A DNA stretch of 64,000 nt from Valencia hispanica. Its lineage: Eukaryota > Chordata > Actinopteri > Cyprinodontiformes > Valenciidae. Below are positions 57,594-64,000 of the stretch, piece by piece; positions within the stretch are counted from its first letter, which is position 1, and every line of letters starts with the position of its first letter. Both the position numbers and the translations under genes were made by a program. Location of the stretch: positions 14,524,400-14,588,399 of the forward strand of contig OY747709.1 of NCBI GenBank assembly GCA_963556495.2, read 5' to 3'. The notes under the pieces are model-generated. The model was not told where the DNA came from. It saw only the letters and a program-made list of their open reading frames with translations, and did not search any database.

Positions 57594-59100
57594 GTAAGGC
57601 TTCAGTGTGTTAGATGCCCACCACCCGTATCTCAGCTGGGAATCGAGCGGTCAGCAGGGCCATCTAGCACTTTTATATCTGTACTATGTGACCGCATCTC
57701 TACAAATTTCCAGCTGTATTTGTACTGCTCCTATACAAGCGTCATCTAGTAAAACGGTAGATTGGATGAAATGCTAAATGGATCACACACTGATTGATGT
57801 TAAATTTACTCGCACTCTGTGTTTTTTTTGTTCTCCTTACCAGATGTGAAGCTACAGATAGCACATTAGAGTTTTACCTTTCTAGCAGCAGCCGTTCATT
57901 CTCCCAGATGCAGATGAAGGAACTGATGTTTCACACTATTTACCAGATTTGTTTATTGCTCCAAACACCATCTGGCAAGTTAGGAAGTTCAGTTGTAAAG
58001 AAATAAAAAATCCAGGTAAATAAGGTAAATCAGTCACAAATTTACTTGCAAATTCATTATTATTTCAGCTACATCATAAGTCTTCTCCTAATGGCTCAAT
58101 CATCACAAATCAATCGCAAACAGTTTGATATATTTACAAAATCACAATTCCATTAGTTTTAGAGTAGAACAGAGAGAGACAAACAAACCCAATCATGAAA
58201 CATGGAGGGGAAAGCATAAAAACAACTGTCTTTTGTGGAAACATTAGTACATTTATGTTGTTTATAACAAAACAAGAAGACTTTTACAAAACGTAGTGAA
58301 GAAAAATACACACAGTGTAATCCAGTCCAAGATACAGAGGCTGTAGGCAAGTGTTTATTACATTTGTGAGGCACCCCTATAAAAATGCCTGCTTGTTAGG
58401 GTGTAACAAAGAGAAGAGAGACCATACTACCAAAATAAATATTTTCAAAACTTTTGCCACTTTCTATGTGACATACATTTCACACCGTTTAACATACAAA
58501 TCAGAGAGGGAAAATTACACAAAAGATGTATACTAAACTGCTCCCCTAAATTTGCCACACCTTTCATCTAACATGTTTTTGATTTTAATTTCACCACTTA
58601 GTCTTCTTGAGTTCACACCTGCTTTCACTTTACAAAAGGTTCAGCTGTTGGATTTTCCTTATTTGCATCTTTTAGCTGAAGCCATGATCTGGAGGGAGGT
58701 TACAAAAGATGAAAAATGATCCTTATGTACAAAGGTATCAGTCAGATGACAGGTACTAAAAATATCCAGTTGTATTTTTATGTATTTTTTTACTGTGAAA
58801 ACTGGAAGGTGAATAGTTAACATTGGACATTGGTCACAATAGGTGACATTATGGACAGCTGGCTATCTATTAAAAACTGAAAGATGAAAAGTAAGCTCAA
58901 TTTTCAGCATCACCAGGAATCAGAGCATATATCCACCGGAAAACATAAAAAGACTTGGAGCTGTATTTGTAGCAACGCAAGTGGTAGTTTAAGGGATTGC
59001 ATTCTTATGCACATAATTTTGTTTCTCATCAAAAAATATCACTGTATACACTTTTCATATCCACCGCATGATATTCTTACCTAAATTGTATATTTTGAAG
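57594..59100. other. Intron 10 proximal part, no gene
   Basis: I searched here for exon 11 and found no match to the next family segment. The short frame at 57794-58006 has no family motif. Confidence 0.5.
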
Positions 59101-59101
59101 T

Positions 59102-59163
59102 GCTGTGTATGTGTATATATGTATGTGTATATATGTATGTGTATATATGTATGTGTATATATG

Positions 59164-59218
<55 letters not shown>
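59102..59218. repeat. (GTGTATATAT)n / (AT)n microsatellite
   Basis: A GTGTATATATGTAT array passes into pure (AT)n. Confidence 0.95.
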
Positions 59219-59219
<1 letters not shown>

Positions 59220-59220
<1 letters not shown>

Positions 59221-62200
59221 TGAAATACAATAGTGCAAAAGAGAAAAAAAATACTCTTTTCTTGACCTTTTTGTCCTTTAAAAGCTCATTTCAGAGCTTT
59301 CCCCCCCTTATTCTCTCTTTCTACTCTACTGCCTTGTTAGTCGGCTACTCTCATCCAATCAATCAACAGTTAGCAGAGTGCAGCAAGGCAGAGAGCTGAC
59401 CTTAAAGACTCATGCAGACACATCACATCCATTTATGAAACCTTCACAGCTTCTGCACATGTGCACTGATAATCACATCACTGGACACACAGATTTAAGA
59501 CTTGGATCAATATCTCATTATGGCAGAATCAGTCCTATCTTCTAAAACTATCACATAATCATTTTTGTTGGCTTGAACAAATTTAGCAAAAGATTAATGT
59601 TGGACCTATTGCTGTAATCGGGACAATGTGAACTTTTTAGAATAATATCAGTAAAATTGTCAGTGTTAAGGCATCATGATACCAACACAACTAAAAACCT
59701 CCTAATATGTCATTCTCCATAATTCTGTCAGTCTCACTGGTTATGCGAAATCTAATACATTCCCTTACTAATCAGTAAATATAAATTTTTCTGAAGTATG
59801 AATGACATTACTCTATGAAATGTTTAACAACTGTAGAGAGAAACGTATGTATTAGTAAGGTATAGATAATCTATTTGCTTATAGGATAAGATTATAAGAT
59901 TATAGGGAGGAATGTCACCTGCAACATTAATCCTTATCAAGTTATAAGAAGAAAATCAAATGAAGCAAACCTAAATAGCAAATGTAACAAATTCAATGAA
60001 ATCTTTGAATTTACAATGACTTGAAGTCATTGTAAACTAGCCACTACTTGTAGACCGAGTTTAAAGGGAACGGGAGCTCTGTTTTTTTCTCTCAAACAAA
60101 TTAGGTTGATTAAAGCTCAAAACTTGCCGAGTATCTGTTTAATTCTCAGGCGCCAGGAAGAAGACTATTTGTGATGTTGTACTTTAGACTTTTATGACTT
60201 GATAGTTGTTTTGAAGAGACATTTTAGGTTAGCCTAGGTTGTTAGATGTGTTGGAGCCAGGCGTGCTCCAGCCAAGCCAACTTTATTTCTAAGCACTTTA
60301 AAAACGACACAACCTTTTAAGGTCTGTTTTTTACTATGAGACAAGGATTATTTGTTTCCAGAACTTAATTTCCCCAAACTTTATTTTATACAGGCTGTTT
60401 GGTTTCGCTGGTCAAATCTAAAATGGGGTCATTGATGCTGAAAGGTCATCCAAGGTCTCACTCAGCAGCTTGGTGAGGAGAGAGATGTAAAACTTTATCC
60501 CTGTCACAGCAACAACAATAAATATCTTTTATAGAGTCACTACAAATTTCATGAAAAGGTGGGAGTGTAACAATATGAAACAGATTTTGCTAATTTATTA
60601 TCATGAGTTCCATTGTTTTTGAGGCGAGAGGAGAGACAGCTCTGGTCGGGATTAAAGCCCCATGTTCTAGCCATAAACACCAGATCATTTCACGGCATTT
60701 ATGATATGAAACTGTATTATAATCCATTTAATGATGCCAACACAGCTCTGAGGGGATAAATGCTATCTCTGAGTGTAAACACAGGTCGCACATGTGATGT
60801 TGGAGCATTTCTGTTGCTGATGGTGCGAAACCTAAAACTCTGGTTATTTCTGTCCACAAGCAAACGCTCAAAATGGAAAACACGCAAATCTTTACTTTGG
60901 TCGATTTTTTTAATTTTTATTTAGAAAGAATCATGTTAGATGCCCTAAATCTGCGTTTTTGTTTGGATGACGGGCCAAAGCGTAGAAAAATATCTTCGTT
61001 TTGTGAGATACCTGTGGACTACATGTGGACAAGGCATTCGTTTCCACACTGAGTGCCTTTTGTTTGTTATAATCCGGAAATATTTAATAAAGCCATGCCT
61101 TGTTTTTCCTGCAAATTGAAGTCTTCTTAAAGCCAGCTGACAGGCAATCCTCAGCAACATGCAGGGGAAGAGCAAGAGCAGTGCTACTCTATGCTTCAAA
61201 AAGCCACATAAAAGTTCAGCAAATCCTCGACTTTAAAGGATGTAAACAGTAGAACTACACAGCAGAAATATTTTGTAGTTTGAAAATGTAAGTTTCTAAA
61301 ACCTTGGTTTATGTTAACTGGCTGTAATCCAGGCGCAGCTCCAATTAATATATCTGGTTTTAAGTAAGAGTTTATAATCAATGTTCATATTTAACTGTTG
61401 AGCTCACTTTTCCTTTAACAGTCATTTCTTTGGGACACTGTCCTAATATTTTGGACTGTCTTCACTGCTTTACACAGATCACGTAACTCCTCAATTACTA
61501 TTAATGTATTGTAAATCTCTATAATCTGCTGCAATATAAAAACATATTTCCCTCCCGTCACGCTCGCATGGCCCACAAACTACTTCAGCGTCTCGGCGAA
61601 ATATTGCTTCCAAATAGTCATGTTGTAGTTTTTTTTTTTTTTTTAATCCACAGACTGAATTGCCTTAGCTTCCGTTTGTAAAGTATGCTGCACATCACTC
61701 CCGCTTGCCCACTCCAGCTGTCCATCATCTCCAGGATGTCTGTCTGCAAAACCAGACACAACTGCCTGAAATATGTGTCCCTCCTCTGAGATAAACTCTG
61801 TCATCTGTCATTGGTGGAACTGGGTTGAAATGACACTCGGACAGACAGCTACATTTCCTAAGAGGATGTGTAGGATAGAGTGGTAGATGTAAACAGACCA
61901 TGGAAAGGTTGCTGCTTTGATGCAGGAAACAGTTGAAACAGTTTGTTCTGCAGGATATTCGTCTGATATTAGTGCGAAGAAAAGGGACTGAATAATATTT
62001 GTGAGGTGAGGTCGATGACAAATGCTGTAAAGCTTTGAAATGGTGAAATACTCGTACTTTGTCCAAATCTGGAAAAAAAAAAGATTTAATGAGGCAAATG
62101 TTTGAGTTTCCAGGGTTTCTTCCTTAATCCGCTATATAAAGATAAAATTGGACTTTGTAAAAGAAGCCAGATGCTTTTTACATTCATTTCTATTTGGATG

Positions 62201-62879
62201 AAGATGATGATCAGAGTTCCAGGAAGGCCTGGGAGCTGGTTGCAGCTCTTTCATAGGACAGAGTCCTTCCATTTTGATCAGTCTTTGTTTACTTTCTTGG
62301 AACCAGCTTGTGCTCGTAAAAAGTAGGAGGGCCTCCTATAAAAGCTTTGACCAACAAGTTTAGGTCCGTCGTTCTACGACGAGAACGATTATGATCAGGT
62401 GGAAAACATTTAATCAGATTCCAGTCTTCCTGGGAGAGAATGCCCCAGCTAATTCACCCCAAGGTCAGACTGTACAATGCTCAGCGAAATGACAAAAACA
62501 ACTTAATAGTTAATTCTTAGTCTATGGTTCATAGTTTGAATGTTAAATGTAAAGTTCATGACAGTCCATTTTGGGGAAAACAAGAAAAAAGTTTAGAAGG
62601 GTTGCCAGGAGACAGGCTTTACTCTCTTAAAAAAGATGTATGCGTAAAGAATAATTTGTTTAGAACTGTAAACCAAAAAAAAAATGTGATTATTGTTTTC
62701 TATTGAATGCTATTATGTGGACAAGGCTATAGTTTTGACTTTGAGTTGAGAGGGAGAACATTATCTCTATCTTTTCCCATCACTGTAAAATAATCTAATA
62801 TCTACTTTCTGTGACTTGCTAAAAGCACATTTATCTGTTGTCTGAGGAAACATGATGGAAATATCCTGAATGAATCGTA
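59220..62879. other. Intron 10 sequence, no gene recognised
   Basis: No exon, TIR or SINE box seen. There is a poly(T) run at 61629-61644. AT-rich throughout. Confidence 0.4.
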
Positions 62880-63722
62880 AGACATCCGGAACAAAGTCCT
62901 TTTATGCAGATGAGACCAAAGTAGAGCTGTAGAGCTGTGTGATGGAGGGCTGATCTCATCATTGAGTTACCAAAACTTGGTCATCAGCTGAGAAACGCTG
63001 CCAAACGCTGAAGTGAACGTACAACAGAATGTCTGAAAACTATTACTGTTACTAAGGAACAGTTTGATTTTAGATATGAAGCAAGATATCCAGATGAGAA
63101 TGCTTGGTTCATCATTGGGAACAAATTTCAGATGCTTGAAGGTGCCCTGTTTATCTTTTTAAACAATTATATGCAAGTCTAAGACATTATGGGAATGTCC
63201 AACCATCCTACTGCTCAGGAAAGAGACAGGTTTTATGTTCCAGAGATGTACATGTTTTGGTCCAAAATGTGCAAATCGACCCCAAAACAAAAGCCAGAGA
63301 CCTTGTGAAGATCCTGGCTAAAGCTGGTAGAACTGTGTCATTCTCCATAGTGAAACGCGCCCTCCACCGACGTGGACTGAAAGGACAGTTGGTGAGAAAG
63401 AAGCCATTACTCTAGCAGAAACACAAAAAAGACAGATTGCAGCTTGGAAATGTACACAGAGACTTCATTGTTGGAGATCAGTCCTCTAGTCTGATAAAAC
63501 TAAAATGTTTTTACCCAAGTCATGGGCAATGCTACCAAATACTGAGGAAAACTGAAGGCATTAATAAATAAATTTCTGACATTTTATTTCTCTCTATTGT
63601 GGCGTTTAAACAAATCAAAATCATTTTTGGTTAAACGAGAGAAGTTGGTCTGATTATAACATGAGAAAAGAAAGTGTATGTGTCTGTATTTAGTGTATGT
63701 AAACTTCTGGTTTCAACTGTCT
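62880..63722 (+). mobile_element. Tc1-like transposon relic, Sleeping Beauty-type ends
   Basis: The right end reads GTGTATGTAAACTTCTGGTT, the inverse of the CAGTTGAAACCAGAAGTTTACATAC-like end typical of this Tc1 group. The body includes text equivalent to transposase code (GLKGQLVRKKPLL near 63374-63412 followed by a stop, and a degraded SSDKTK near 63485). Stops are numerous and the left end was not located. It lies in intron 10. Confidence 0.75.
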
Positions 63723-63829
63723 TTTCTCATACATAAAATTATTCTAGAATTGACTCAGTTTTTGCAATGACTGTATCAATGTCATTTCAGTTCATTTCCT
63801 CTGTAGTCAATAAGCCGATATTGATCTAC

Positions 63830-64000
63830 TGATCAAGAGTAGAGCAAATCACCCCAGTTCTAAAGTCCTTACACTGGCTCCCTGTAGCTCAGAGAATAGA
63901 CTTCAAAATACTCCTACTAGTTTATAAATCATGACAAGGCTTAGCACCAAAGTATGTTGACGATCTACTGTTACTATACCAACCCCCCAGACCACTTAGG
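63830..64000 (+). mobile_element. L2-like LINE fragment, runs off window
   Basis: The text 'gtagagcaaatcaccccagttctaaagtccttacactggctccctgtagctcagagaatag' is nearly identical to the corresponding part of the L2 fragment at 27815-27880 (SHHPSSKVLTLAP-type region). It continues past the right edge. Confidence 0.85.

Noticed and set aside
57794..58006. Candidate exon 11 of ctnnbl1
   Set aside because: The frame lacks the expected REKK...SALKVLDHAM-type segment and does not continue the phase left by exon 10.

Overview
The window reads as nuclear DNA of a ray-finned (teleost) fish. It is AT-rich, its one clear host gene has introns, and most of the rest is fish-type mobile DNA: L2-like LINEs, a Rex3/RTE-like LINE piece, several Tc1-like transposons, tRNA-derived SINEs and MITEs. 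The species cannot be named from this alone.

The clear host gene is ctnnbl1 (catenin beta-like 1) on the + strand. Exons 1-10 lie at 22965-57593 and the gene runs off the right edge. The ten exons splice to 1085 coding nt with consistent phases and encode about 361 residues: a nuclear-localisation/low-complexity N-terminus, then the start of the ARM-type helical repeat domain. Intron 4 (31687-34534) has the hallmarks of a minor-spliceosome (U12) AT-AC intron. That is the most interesting host feature here, because the encoded protein is itself a spliceosome-associated factor.

Region by region: 1-2.65 kb holds L2 LINE copies, two of them tail to tail. 3.79-4.06 kb has a 32-bp-arm palindrome followed by a THAP zinc-finger exon, and 4.3-5.7 kb may be an LTR. 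5.7-20.8 kb has no proven gene; it carries SINEs, a MITE with 25-bp inverted ends, degenerate GACCAA repeats, a hairpin and transposon relics. 20.78-22.27 kb is a decayed Tc1 element just upstream of ctnnbl1.

Inside ctnnbl1, intron 1 contains a Tc1 element (24.1-25.6 kb) and another Tc1 remnant close to exon 2. Intron 2 has an L2 tail within a MITE-like repeat and a Tc1 copy placed at the end of an (AT)n array. Intron 4 has a Rex3/RTE-like piece, a MITE candidate and an oligo(T) tract between 17-bp direct repeats. Intron 5 has a textbook tRNA-SINE and a nearly full-length L2 LINE with an SGNH-esterase ORF1, endonuclease and reverse transcriptase. Intron 6 has a LINE split by a long-TIR element, a 33-bp minisatellite, an internally deleted Tc1, a pogo-like fragment, and another LINE 3' end. 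Intron 10, still open at the right edge, contains microsatellites, a Tc1 relic with Sleeping Beauty-type ends, and an L2 fragment.

No operon, CRISPR array, phage or novel multi-gene system is visible. The observations worth following are the AT-AC intron, the nested and internally deleted transposons, and a few unassigned exon-like patches.
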